Source: Paenibacillus sp. PK3_47
Lineage (GTDB): Bacteria; Bacillota; Bacilli; Paenibacillales; Paenibacillaceae
DNA length: 64,000 nt
Reading direction: 5' to 3'
Assembly: GCF_023520895.1 (NCBI RefSeq)
Contig: NZ_CP026029.1
Span: 6,634,001-6,698,000, forward strand
Shown here one piece after another: positions 44,189-52,296 of the stretch; position 1 is the stretch's first letter, and the number at the start of each line of letters is the position of its first letter. A program made the translations under genes and the position numbers. The notes beneath the pieces were generated by a model that ran no database searches, had not been told where the DNA came from, and saw only the letters and a list, made by a program, of their open reading frames with translations.

Positions 44189-44707
44189 ATGTCTAGACAA
44201 TTTGTAACGGAAGCAGTTATGATGGCGATTTACGGCCAGCTTCTTTTACCGCAAAGCCCTGTGGAATATATAGTGCCGTACACCAGCGTCATGGAATTGT
44301 ATGAACTGCGGGACAGCGATGAACCTTTGATGAACCGGCCTGACGATGACAAGCATGTCAAGTCCAAGATCCGCGAGCTGATCGACTATTTTGAAGAACC
44401 GCTCAATTCCAAGAAGATTAACCGCTGCCTTGCAGTCCCATGGGCGAAGAGCTCCGGCATCCTGCTTGGCGGCGGGCAGGCGCGGATTACCATAATCAAC
44501 AGCGTAGATACTGCTGCATACGGTGAAATGTTTGATCCGATCGAAACCGAGCTGCTGCTCTCTTCCCAGCGGGAGAAGGTACCGGTCCTGACCGACCAGT
44601 TCGAGCTGATCCAGCGGATTATCGAAGGGGGAATTCCTGTTCAGGTCTACGACATTGATGACTTCGATTTCGCCATGGAGGAAGAACCGTTCCGCAGCTC
44701 GCACTAG
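44189..44707 (+). CDS. Conserved unknown protein (172 aa)
   Basis: The ATG at 44189 is six bases after AGGAGG; an ATG one codon earlier is too close. The protein has no signal or membrane segment and ends in a very acidic tract (VYDIDDFDFAMEEEPF). Contains VSRPVEYIVPYTSVMELYE-like and RCLAVPWAKSSGILLGGG text. I do not recognise a domain. It diverges from the ABC exporter gene. Confidence 0.75.
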   Translation: MSRQFVTEAVMMAIYGQLLLPQSPVEYIVPYTSVMELYELRDSDEPLMNRPDDDKHVKSKIRELIDYFEEPLNSKKINRCLAVPWAKSSGILLGGGQARITIINSVDTAAYGEMFDPIETELLLSSQREKVPVLTDQFELIQRIIEGGIPVQVYDIDDFDFAMEEEPFRSSH

Positions 44708-44740
44708 CTAATACATTATACCCCTTTATTTTCAATTCCA

Positions 44741-44774
44741 AAAAGCCCTGCCTCCCGGCAAGGGCTTTTTTTGG
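44741..44774. terminator. Bidirectional terminator
   Basis: AAAAGCCCT and AGGGCTTTTTTT flank a short loop between the convergent 172-aa and HesB-like genes. Confidence 0.85.
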
Positions 44775-44816
44775 TTTTTTGAAATACTCCGCCGTTATAG
44801 CCGCTGACCTGCAGTA

Positions 44817-45134
44817 TTACTTCTGCAAGCCTTCCTTTACCGGGAGCGGCTCATAGTTATATTCGATATCGTCTTCCTTCTCGGAATAGACAATAGACAG
44901 ACTATAGCCTTCCATATACCACAGGTCCTGTTCTTCCATATAAAAAATTAATCCTTCCTGCTCGGCGGTCACCGCCGGCCGGCCCGGCGGTTCGGTGGCA
45001 ATGCCCAGCGAAAAACCGGGATGCAGTCCTCCGCCCGAGCTGTAACGGGGAAACAGCCGGATATGGTCTCCGGACTGCAGCGTAAGCTCTCTCTTGAACC
45101 AGGCGGCTGCTTCCGGGGTAATTAACATCTTCAT
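44817..45134 (-). CDS. HesB/YneR-like protein
   Basis: This 105-aa protein of the HesB-like (Fe-S biosynthesis) fold begins MLITPEAAAWFKRELTL and has SSGGGLHPGFSLGIATEPP. It lacks the three cysteines of true A-type Fe-S carriers, as do the YneR members of Bacillales, so iron-sulfur binding is doubtful. The role is unknown. Confidence 0.85.
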   Translation of the reverse strand: MKMLITPEAAAWFKRELTLQSGDHIRLFPRYSSGGGLHPGFSLGIATEPPGRPAVTAEQEGLIFYMEEQDLWYMEGYSLSIVYSEKEDDIEYNYEPLPVKEGLQK

Positions 45135-45256
45135 TCTAATCAGCTCCTCCTGTTTTTCTTATCATTTTTCTTATCATACTGTAACAAAGGCGATTATCCA
45201 AACCGCTATGGCGTCTTTTATCATACAGCTAATTCGTAAATTATTCAAAATTACAT

Positions 45257-45286
45257 TTGACATTTCTTAAGTCATGATGATAAACT
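45257..45286 (+). promoter_or_regulatory. Promoter of the leader-bmrCD unit
   Basis: TTGACA (45257-45262), an 18-bp spacer and TAAACT (45281-45286). The -35 is perfect and the -10 matches four of six. It lies about 55 bp upstream of the leader ORF. Confidence 0.7.
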
Positions 45287-45342
45287 CTGAACAGAAGTCA
45301 GCGTTGCAAGTAATTACCAAAATTAATGAAAGGGTGATCTCG

Positions 45343-45435
45343 GTGCTTAATTTAGTTGATGTGAAATTTTATGATCTTGTCGGCAGCACTCCACAACTGA
45401 ATACCGAAGCAGCCCAAGTAGTGGAAACCATCTGA
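45343..45435 (+). CDS. Leader peptide (30 aa), BmrB-like
   Basis: A GTG start behind AAAGGGTGA opens a 30-codon ORF that begins MLNLVDVKFYDLVGSTPQLN and ends QVVETI. Its stop codon touches the first stem of the downstream attenuator. In B. subtilis the bmrCD exporter is preceded by the leader bmrB, whose slowed translation by ribosome-targeting antibiotics lets transcription pass a terminator. Place, size and layout here are the same, so I read it as that kind of leader. Confidence 0.78.
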   Translation: MLNLVDVKFYDLVGSTPQLNTEAAQVVETI

Positions 45436-45577
45436 GTCATCATGCGTGTTACGCGTACATGTTGATGACCAGGTTCTGAAAGTTCTCCAGTTCACTGTGC
45501 TGTTCTTTAGCACCGTGACCATGATAGCCGCTGTATATTACAGGCATATCATCCGCTCCCGGATGGTATGCCTTTTT
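45436..45577 (+). promoter_or_regulatory. Transcription attenuator upstream of the bmrCD-type genes
   Basis: Stem 1 (GTCATCA at 45436-45442 with TGATGAC at 45463-45469, inner TGCGT/ACGCG pairing) begins right after the leader stop codon. A terminator follows: 14-base arms at 45542-45555 and 45560-45573 with a 4-base loop and a T run ending at 45577. The first gene starts 85 bp later. A ribosome held near the leader's end would cover stem 1 and could change downstream folding. The alternative fold has not been calculated. Confidence 0.75.
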
Positions 45578-45662
45578 GTATGCTGTTAAGAGCTTCCGCT
45601 ACCCTGCAAGTAATCTGGCCACTGCCCGACAACCAAACCAAATCGAAAGGTAGGGATTCCCC

Positions 45663-47411
45663 TTGTTCTCCGTTCTCCGCAATCTCGGCTGGTTCTTCCG
45701 CCGGGAGAAAAAGCGCTACGCTGTAGGCTTAATTTTGTTAATTTTAGTTGGGGTGCTTGAACTGCTGCCCCCCCGTCTGCTCGGCAATGCCATAGACGAT
45801 ATTGTACAGGGGTCTATAACCGTCAGTTCCCTTATGATGTACATCGGCCTGATCATTTTCTTTCTGATTATTATTTATTGGATTACGTACATATGGATGC
45901 ACAAACTATTCGGGGGCTCCAACCTGGTGGAGCGGCTGCTGCGTTCGCGCTTTATGGACCGCCTGATGACGATGACTCCGTCCTTTTTTGAACGCAACCG
46001 GACTGGTGACCTGATGGCAAGAGCTACAAATGATATCCGTTCCGTATCAGCGACTGTTGGCTTCGGGATGCTCACGCTGGTCGACTCCACCATCTATCTC
46101 ACCGTTGTTCTGCTTGCCATGGGTATTCTGGTCAGCTGGAAGCTTACCCTCGCAGCTGTGCTGCCGCTGCCGCTGATCGCAATCGCCATGATCTTTTACG
46201 GCAAGGCCATTCACGACCGGTACAGCCTGGCTCAGGATGCTTTTGGCGATATGAACGACCAGGTGCTTGAATCGGTATCCGGTATCCGGGTCATCCGTGC
46301 TTATGTGCAGGAACGTCTGGATGAAAAACGGTTCTCCGACATCACCGAAGATGTATACCGCAAAAATATGGCCGTCGCACGCGTCGATGCCTTTTTCGAA
46401 CCCACCATCCGCTTCTGTGTCGGGCTCAGTTATATCATTGCGCTTACTTACGGTATTTTTCTTGTGATCCGCAATCAAATTACCCTGGGGGATCTTGTCT
46501 CCTTCAATATGTACCTCGGGATGATCGTCTGGCCGATGTTCGCCATCGGTGAGCTGATCAACATTATGCAGCGCGGCGGGGCTTCCCTTGAACGGATCGA
46601 TGAAACACTAAATTCCCTGCCTGATGTCCAGGACGACCCACACCCGACTCCTGTGGCCCAGCCGTCCACGATTGAGCTGAAGGATGTAACCTTCCGTTAT
46701 CCGACATCAACCATCGACAATCTAAGCGGAGTGAGCTTCTCCCTCTCCAAGGGCCAGACGCTCGGCGTAGTCGGACGGACCGGCAGCGGTAAATCCACGC
46801 TGCTGAAGCAGCTGCTGCATGAATATCCGACAGGTACCGGGGAGATTACAATCTCCGGCGTTCCGATTGACCGGATTGCCCTGGATCAGCTGCACAGCTG
46901 GATGGGTTATGTGCCGCAGGAGCAGATTTTGTTCTCCAAATCCGTGCGGGAAAATATCCAGTTCGGTTATGACAATGCCAGCGATGAACGTATTATGAAG
47001 GCCATTACGGCCGCTGCTTTCCAGAATGATCTTGGTACACTGTCAGACGGTCTGGATACAATGGTCGGTGAACGCGGCGTGTCCCTCTCCGGCGGCCAGA
47101 AGCAGCGTGTCTCCCTGTCCAGAGCGTTTATTTCAAACCCGGAAATTCTGATTCTGGATGATGCTTTGTCAGCTGTTGATGCACGCACCGAAGCACAGAT
47201 TATTGAGAATATCCGCAAGGAACGTGCCGGCAAGACGACTCTGATCTCTACGCACCGCCTCTCTGCCATCGAACATGCCGATCTCATTGTCGTGCTGGAT
47301 AACGGACATATTACCGAACGCGGAACCCATGAGGAGCTGCTGCAGATGAACGGCTGGTACCGCGAGCAGTTTGACCGCCAGCAGGTGGAAAATAACCTTA
47401 CAAACGAATAA
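45663..47411 (+). CDS. bmrC: Multidrug ABC exporter subunit, BmrC type (degenerate ATPase site)
   Basis: This 582-aa half-transporter has six membrane helices, Walker A VVGRTGSGKSTLLK, signature LSGGQKQRVSLSRAF and the H-loop STHRLSAI. Walker B reads ILILDDALSAVD: the catalytic Glu is Asp, the hallmark of the inactive site in heterodimeric exporters such as BmrCD. It has a TTG start behind AAAGGTAGG. It is followed after 33 bp by the partner gene. Export of drugs is the known role of the family; expression is probably set by the leader attenuator. Confidence 0.92.
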   Translation: MFSVLRNLGWFFRREKKRYAVGLILLILVGVLELLPPRLLGNAIDDIVQGSITVSSLMMYIGLIIFFLIIIYWITYIWMHKLFGGSNLVERLLRSRFMDRLMTMTPSFFERNRTGDLMARATNDIRSVSATVGFGMLTLVDSTIYLTVVLLAMGILVSWKLTLAAVLPLPLIAIAMIFYGKAIHDRYSLAQDAFGDMNDQVLESVSGIRVIRAYVQERLDEKRFSDITEDVYRKNMAVARVDAFFEPTIRFCVGLSYIIALTYGIFLVIRNQITLGDLVSFNMYLGMIVWPMFAIGELINIMQRGGASLERIDETLNSLPDVQDDPHPTPVAQPSTIELKDVTFRYPTSTIDNLSGVSFSLSKGQTLGVVGRTGSGKSTLLKQLLHEYPTGTGEITISGVPIDRIALDQLHSWMGYVPQEQILFSKSVRENIQFGYDNASDERIMKAITAAAFQNDLGTLSDGLDTMVGERGVSLSGGQKQRVSLSRAFISNPEILILDDALSAVDARTEAQIIENIRKERAGKTTLISTHRLSAIEHADLIVVLDNGHITERGTHEELLQMNGWYREQFDRQQVENNLTNE

Positions 47412-47444
47412 TTTCTCCGCACAAACCTTTAGGAGGTGTCAACC

Positions 47445-49535
47445 TTGACACAAAGTACAGGCAAACGCCTGCTGCAATATGCACTGACTGCCAAAAAAAC
47501 CTTTATCGCAGCCCTGCTGCTGCTTACGATCGGAGTGGCGGCTGAGCTGGCCGGACCTTTTATCGCCAAGAACATGATCGATAATCACCTGCTGGCGATT
47601 GAAAAGCCCTTCTTCGTCACCACGGCTTCCTCTGAGGATGCCGCTGAATATAACAACACCCTATATAAACGCGGAGACCGTTTTGCTGAAGGTGAGGCCA
47701 AGGGCCAGGAGGTCCGCCTGCTTCAGGTGGGACGCAGCTTTTACTTCATTAATGAGCCTGTAGCCCAGGCTGAAGGCAAACGCACTTTCTCTGACGGAAT
47801 GGTGCATATCAAATTTGGTGAAACCGAGTCCGTCTATCCGGCAACCAAGCTGTCGGCGGGTGAGCTGTATGGCTTTTACAAGCCGGAGCTTCCAGGCATT
47901 TATGAGCTGGTCGGGCTCTATGCTGTATTTCTGTTCATCTCCATTCTGGCAGAATTCGGCAAAACCTACTGGCTGCAGTCTTCAGCCAACCAGGTGATCC
48001 GCAAGCTCCGTACCGACGTGTATGCCCATATCCAGCGGCTGCCGGTTTACTTTTTCGACAATCTGCCGGCAGGTAAAGTGGTGTCCCGGGTTACCAATGA
48101 TACGGAGGCGGTTAAGGATCTGTTCATCGCCGTACTCTCTAATTTCAGCACAGGGATCATTAACATTATCGGGGTCTATGTTGCCCTGTTCCTGCTGGAT
48201 GCCCGGCTGGGTCTGGTCAGCTTGTTCATCGTTCCGATTATCATTGCCTGGATTGTGCTGTACCGTAAAGTGGCTACCAAATACAACACGATCATCCGTT
48301 CACGCTTGAGTGAGATTAACGCGATTATTAATGAATCGATTCAAGGGATGTCCATTATCCGGATTTTCCGCCGCCAGAAGAGAAGCAGTGAAGAATTTGA
48401 GCAGCTGAACGATGACTATCTGAAATACCAGAACAAAATGCTCAATCTGAACGCCTTTACCTCACACAACCTGGTCAACATTCTGCGGAATGTCGCTTTT
48501 GTGCTCGTGCTGTGTTATTTCGGCTTCGGCAGCATGAACGGCTCTACCTTTGTGTCGCTTGGTGTACTGTATGCATTCGTCGATGTACTGGGCCGTCTGT
48601 TCCAGCCGATTACCGGTATGGTTAACCAGCTGGCGAACCTGGATACCTCCATGGTATCTGCCGGACGTGTCTTTACCCTTATGGATGAGCCAGGTGAGCC
48701 GGTAACCGATGGTTCCATGCCGCGCTACAAGGGAAATGTGGTCTTTAAGGATGTATCTTTTGCCTATAAAAAAGACTTCGTCCTGCGCGATATCTCCTTT
48801 GAGGCCCGCCCGGGCGAGACCGTCGCACTTGTCGGACACACCGGTTCAGGAAAAAGCTCGATTATCAATCTGCTGTTCCGGTTCTATGATCCGCAGCGCG
48901 GCAGCATCACGATTGACGGCCAGGAGGTTACCAAGCTTCCGAAGCAGTGGCTGCGCAGCCATATGGGGATTGTCCTTCAGGATCCATATCTCTTTACAGG
49001 GACGATCGCTTCCAACGTCAGTCTGGGGGATGAACGGATCTCCCGTGAGCGTGTAGAACGGGCGCTTAAGGAAGTCGGTGCGGATAAGCTGCTAGCCCAT
49101 CTGCCCCAAGGCTTTGACGAACCGGTTGTGGAAAAAGGCAGCACGCTGTCTGCCGGACAGCGCCAGCTGATCTCTTTTGCCCGGGCATTGTCCTTTGATC
49201 CGGCGATACTTATTCTGGATGAAGCGACATCCAACATCGATACCGAAACAGAGAGCATTATCCAGAACGCGCTTGAGGTCCTCAAAAAGGGCCGGACTAC
49301 CTTTATCATCGCACACCGCCTCTCTACCATCCGCAGTGCCGACCAGATTCTCGTCCTGCATAAAGGCCAGATTGTAGAGCGGGGAAGCCACGATGAGCTG
49401 ATGGCGCTCGGCGGACGTTACTTCCGGATGTATCAGCTGCAGCTTGGCGCTGGTGCCGGAGGCGGAGCAGAAGGATCTGCTGCCGCAACCAGATCTTCGG
49501 CTGCCGGACTTCAGCCGTCTATGAAACAAATTTAA
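47445..49535 (+). CDS. bmrD: Multidrug ABC exporter subunit, BmrD type
   Basis: This protein of about 696 aa is the partner with the working catalytic site: Walker A GHTGSGKSSII, Walker B ILILDEATSNID, signature LSAGQRQLISFARAL. After the first helix it carries an extra domain of about 110 residues (about 55-155) that should lie outside the cell, as known for BmrD. I chose the TTG at 47445, eight bases after AGGAGG; a GTG at 47436 lies within that site. It ends with a Gly/Ala/Ser-rich tail. Confidence 0.92.
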   Translation: MTQSTGKRLLQYALTAKKTFIAALLLLTIGVAAELAGPFIAKNMIDNHLLAIEKPFFVTTASSEDAAEYNNTLYKRGDRFAEGEAKGQEVRLLQVGRSFYFINEPVAQAEGKRTFSDGMVHIKFGETESVYPATKLSAGELYGFYKPELPGIYELVGLYAVFLFISILAEFGKTYWLQSSANQVIRKLRTDVYAHIQRLPVYFFDNLPAGKVVSRVTNDTEAVKDLFIAVLSNFSTGIINIIGVYVALFLLDARLGLVSLFIVPIIIAWIVLYRKVATKYNTIIRSRLSEINAIINESIQGMSIIRIFRRQKRSSEEFEQLNDDYLKYQNKMLNLNAFTSHNLVNILRNVAFVLVLCYFGFGSMNGSTFVSLGVLYAFVDVLGRLFQPITGMVNQLANLDTSMVSAGRVFTLMDEPGEPVTDGSMPRYKGNVVFKDVSFAYKKDFVLRDISFEARPGETVALVGHTGSGKSSIINLLFRFYDPQRGSITIDGQEVTKLPKQWLRSHMGIVLQDPYLFTGTIASNVSLGDERISRERVERALKEVGADKLLAHLPQGFDEPVVEKGSTLSAGQRQLISFARALSFDPAILILDEATSNIDTETESIIQNALEVLKKGRTTFIIAHRLSTIRSADQILVLHKGQIVERGSHDELMALGGRYFRMYQLQLGAGAGGGAEGSAAATRSSAAGLQPSMKQI

Positions 49536-49550
49536 GGATTTTACAGTCTG

Positions 49551-49589
49551 AAAGCCCTTCGCCGTTATTAGAACGGCGGGGGCTTTTTC
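49551..49589 (+). terminator. Terminator of the exporter operon
   Basis: AAAGCCC-TT-CGCCGTT pairs with AACGGCG-GG-GGCTTT, followed by TTTCTGT. Confidence 0.85.
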
Positions 49590-49656
49590 TGTCCTTGTAT
49601 ACAGAACATCAGTTCCGTATAATGGAATCTAATACATAAGATTGGAGTGAGCGGCA

Positions 49657-50898
49657 TTGGTTACCTATCAGATCAGCAAGCAGCAGGCCCGGCTGTTTTT
49701 GCTGCGCCACCAGAGGCTGGTTAACGGAGGTTTGGCTGCCGGGAAGCAGAGTATTTATGAATTTGTCCGCCATGCAGGCTGCATTCAGTATGATCCGCTG
49801 AACATTGCGGGACATAACCATGAGCTGGTGCTTCAAGCCCGTGTCCCCGGCTTCGTTCCCGAGCTCGCCTCTGAACTGCTCTATAAAGACAGACTGCTGA
49901 TCGACGGCTGGGACAAGAACATGTCTATTTACTGCACAGAGGATTGGCCTTATTTCGCACGGCGCAGAAAGCTGACTGCGGAACGCTACCAGCAGAACGA
50001 AGCCCTGAATCTGATGGCCGCCACCATCCGTGAACAGCTGATTGTGCGCGGGCCGCTCTCCTCTATCGATCTGGAAGGCAAAGAGAAGATCAACTGGGCC
50101 TGGGCTCCTGCCAGATTAACCAGGGCAGCCATGGAGAGCATGTACTTCCGGGGAGAAATTACTGTACATCACCGTGTGCATACCCGCCGCTATTATCATT
50201 TAACGGAGAAGCTGCTGCCGGAGAAGCTGCTGGCATCTGAAGATCCCAATGTGACAGAAGAGCAACACCACGACTGGTATGTGCTCCGGCGGATTGGCAG
50301 CATCGGGCTGCAGTGGAACAAATCCGGGGACGGCTGGCTTGGCATACACGGTCTGAAGAGCAAGGAGCGTACAGCTGCAGTGCAGCGCCTGCTGCTGAAT
50401 GACAGCATCCGCGAGGTACGGGTTGAAGGCGTGAAGCTTCCGCTGTACATGAGGACAACGGATGCCCCGGTACTGGAAGGTGTTTTATCCGAAGGGGTTG
50501 CTGGTGAAGCTGTACCGGGCAGTTATGCCGCCGCCCTGGCTCCGCTCGATAATCTGCTGTGGGACAGGGAGCTGATTCTTCAGCTGTTCAACTTCCAGTA
50601 CCGCTGGGAAGTGTACAAGCCCGCTGCTCAGCGGGAATACGGGTATTATGTGCTTCCGCTGCTGTATGCTGACCGCTTTGTGGCCCGGTTTGAGCCGGTG
50701 ATGAACCGGAAAACCGGAATCCTGACGATTTCCCGCTGGTGGTGGGAACCGGGAGAAGCGCTGGATGCAGACATGATTCCTCCGCTGAGCAGGGCTTTGT
50801 CCAATCTGGCCCGGTGTACAGGAGCCTCCGCTGTGCATTTTGCTCCCGAGGTCATTAAGACATGCGGTCTACTGGAGCTTGCGCAGGCAAATTCCTGA
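49657..50898 (+). CDS. YcaQ-type winged-helix protein, likely DNA glycosylase
   Basis: This 413-aa protein begins MVTYQISKQQARLFLLRHQRL with a TTG start behind TTGGAGTGA. It matches the HTH_42/YcaQ family: CIQYDPLNIAGHNHELVLQARV near 45-70 and YKPAAQREYGYYVLPLLYADRFVARFEP near 325-350. E. coli YcaQ unhooks DNA interstrand crosslinks, and Streptomyces AlkZ protects against azinomycin. By family, a repair role is likely. It is a single gene with its own terminator. Confidence 0.85.
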   Translation: MVTYQISKQQARLFLLRHQRLVNGGLAAGKQSIYEFVRHAGCIQYDPLNIAGHNHELVLQARVPGFVPELASELLYKDRLLIDGWDKNMSIYCTEDWPYFARRRKLTAERYQQNEALNLMAATIREQLIVRGPLSSIDLEGKEKINWAWAPARLTRAAMESMYFRGEITVHHRVHTRRYYHLTEKLLPEKLLASEDPNVTEEQHHDWYVLRRIGSIGLQWNKSGDGWLGIHGLKSKERTAAVQRLLLNDSIREVRVEGVKLPLYMRTTDAPVLEGVLSEGVAGEAVPGSYAAALAPLDNLLWDRELILQLFNFQYRWEVYKPAAQREYGYYVLPLLYADRFVARFEPVMNRKTGILTISRWWWEPGEALDADMIPPLSRALSNLARCTGASAVHFAPEVIKTCGLLELAQANS

Positions 50899-50929
50899 GT
50901 TTGGCGGTTAACGCAGACCGCTAAAACGC

Positions 50930-50973
50930 AAAGACCCTCAGTTCAGCCGGATATCCGGCTGCTTGAGGGTCTT
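50930..50973 (+). terminator. Terminator of the YcaQ-type gene
   Basis: AAAGACCCTCA pairs with TGAGGGTCTTT around an inner CAGCCGGAT/ATCCGGCTG stem, followed by TTTGTT. Confidence 0.85.
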
Positions 50974-51000
50974 TGTTCTGGTCATTGTATCCTTGTACTG

Positions 51001-51090
51001 CTAAAGCTTCTTCACGATATAATCGATAAAGCCCTGGCGGATCTTTTCTCCATTATAGAAGCGTTCAAGTACCCGGTCTTCTTTATACAA
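51001..51090 (-). pseudogene. C-terminal remnant of an unknown gene
   Basis: On the minus strand a 29-codon frame ends ERFYNGEKIRQGFIDYIVKKL and a TAG. Its composition is that of real protein. It has an in-frame stop just before and begins only 4 bp past the stop of the 154-aa gene, with no ribosome binding site of its own. I read it as the surviving 3' end of a deleted gene. The parent family is not recognised. Confidence 0.45.
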
Positions 51091-51094
51091 TCAT

Positions 51095-51559
51095 TCATTT
51101 ATAAGTCCCCTCCTCAAGTCCGAGCTTTGTATACATTTCCGTGCAATAGCTCTGCAGCTTGATTTCAAGGCTTCTGGCTTTGTTCTTAAAACGCTTCAGT
51201 TCGCGGATCATATGGGCTCTGCCGGCGGGAGTAAAGGTCTCCTGAATCCGTTCCTTGAAATAATCATGGACAATATGATTGCGCTGTTTCCAGACAGCCT
51301 GCAGCTGCTGTGTCTCTTCCTCCGAGAATGGAAAATGATGCTGGATTTCTTTGATGAGCTGGCCGAGTGAATTGCTGAGTTTGCGCTGATACAAATCTGC
51401 CAAATCCGCTTCTGTAGGGGTTTTGCCCTGAGACAGCTTCGTAAGCAGGAGCAGATTCGTCAACTGCTGCTCCAAAGCCTGACAATAATAAACGGCCAGA
51501 CCGAAATAAGCAAATAACTCTTTGGATTGTTCACTCTCCGGTACTTGTGTATCCTTCAT
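51095..51559 (-). CDS. Unknown soluble helical protein (154 aa)
   Basis: It begins MKDTQVPESEQSKELFAYFGLAVYYCQALEQQLTNLLLL. The whole protein looks helical, with ETQQLQAVWKQRNHIVHDYFKERI, a pattern like HEPN/MAE_28990-type or DUF4145-like helical proteins (RNHIVHDYF resembles the RxxxxH motif of HEPN RNases). This resemblance is from memory and weak. It lies 26 bp after an ABC transporter pair on the same strand, so it may belong to that operon. Confidence 0.65.
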   Translation of the reverse strand: MKDTQVPESEQSKELFAYFGLAVYYCQALEQQLTNLLLLTKLSQGKTPTEADLADLYQRKLSNSLGQLIKEIQHHFPFSEEETQQLQAVWKQRNHIVHDYFKERIQETFTPAGRAHMIRELKRFKNKARSLEIKLQSYCTEMYTKLGLEEGTYK

Positions 51560-51585
51560 CTTTCCTCCCCTTACTTTTCTTTATA

Positions 51586-52296
51586 TTACATGCTTTTGTT
51601 AAAATCCTTCCGGCTGGTGCGCAGCAAATACATTCCGGCCAGTAATGAAATGTAGATCAAGGCATGCAGCGCAGCGCCCCAAAAGGCCGTGTCCGCCGGA
51701 CTGTCCCCATGCATCATTTCCTCCATCAGGCTTGAAACCGGAGGGAGCAGCACTTGGACAAAAAGTCCCGGGACAAACGAAGCAACCTCTGCGCCCCCAA
51801 TGGAGAGTATGATTACAATCATCATCAGCCCTATTGCGTAGCTGTGTTTTGGAATCCACGAAGCCTGCAGATACAGTGAAATGACAACCCCGAGAAGACC
51901 GCACAGGAAGTGTCCGGTTATAGCCATTACGAGCTGATTCATGCCTGCCGGACCGTCAAAACTGCCTGTGACTAACGGATACAGGACAATAATCAGTGTA
52001 AACGACAGCGTTAAAATGATAAGTGTCAACAGCTCCCCGAAACTATATCTGACAGCACTCCGCATATGCACGGCTGAGACCTGCCGCTGCACCGGCGGCT
52101 GATGATTCAGAAAGCTAAGCCCCAGCCAGGCGCTGCCCGCAAACAGGATGACTGCCGTTGCTGCATAGCTGCTCATTACAGGGTTCGGGGTATAGGAATA
52201 CAGAATCAGCACTGGTATCAATATCCCTGCCATAGGCGCAAAATACCGCTGAGAAGCGCTGTAGCTGCGGAGCAAATAGACAATGAGCGGCATCAT
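51586..52296 (-). CDS. ABC transporter membrane protein
   Basis: This protein of about 236 aa has six hydrophobic helices and no other motif (MMPLIVYLLRSYSASQRYF at the start). Its ATG overlaps the stop codon of the ATPase gene (ATGA), so the two are translated together. The substrate is unknown. The pair resembles two-gene ABC-2 style exporters. Confidence 0.82.
   Translation of the reverse strand: MMPLIVYLLRSYSASQRYFAPMAGILIPVLILYSYTPNPVMSSYAATAVILFAGSAWLGLSFLNHQPPVQRQVSAVHMRSAVRYSFGELLTLIILTLSFTLIIVLYPLVTGSFDGPAGMNQLVMAITGHFLCGLLGVVISLYLQASWIPKHSYAIGLMMIVIILSIGGAEVASFVPGLFVQVLLPPVSSLMEEMMHGDSPADTAFWGAALHALIYISLLAGMYLLRTSRKDFNKSM

Noticed and set aside
44189..44707. ADP-heptose synthase
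   Set aside because: That label has been attached to similar Bacillales proteins, as I recall, but I see no nucleotidyltransferase or kinase motif.
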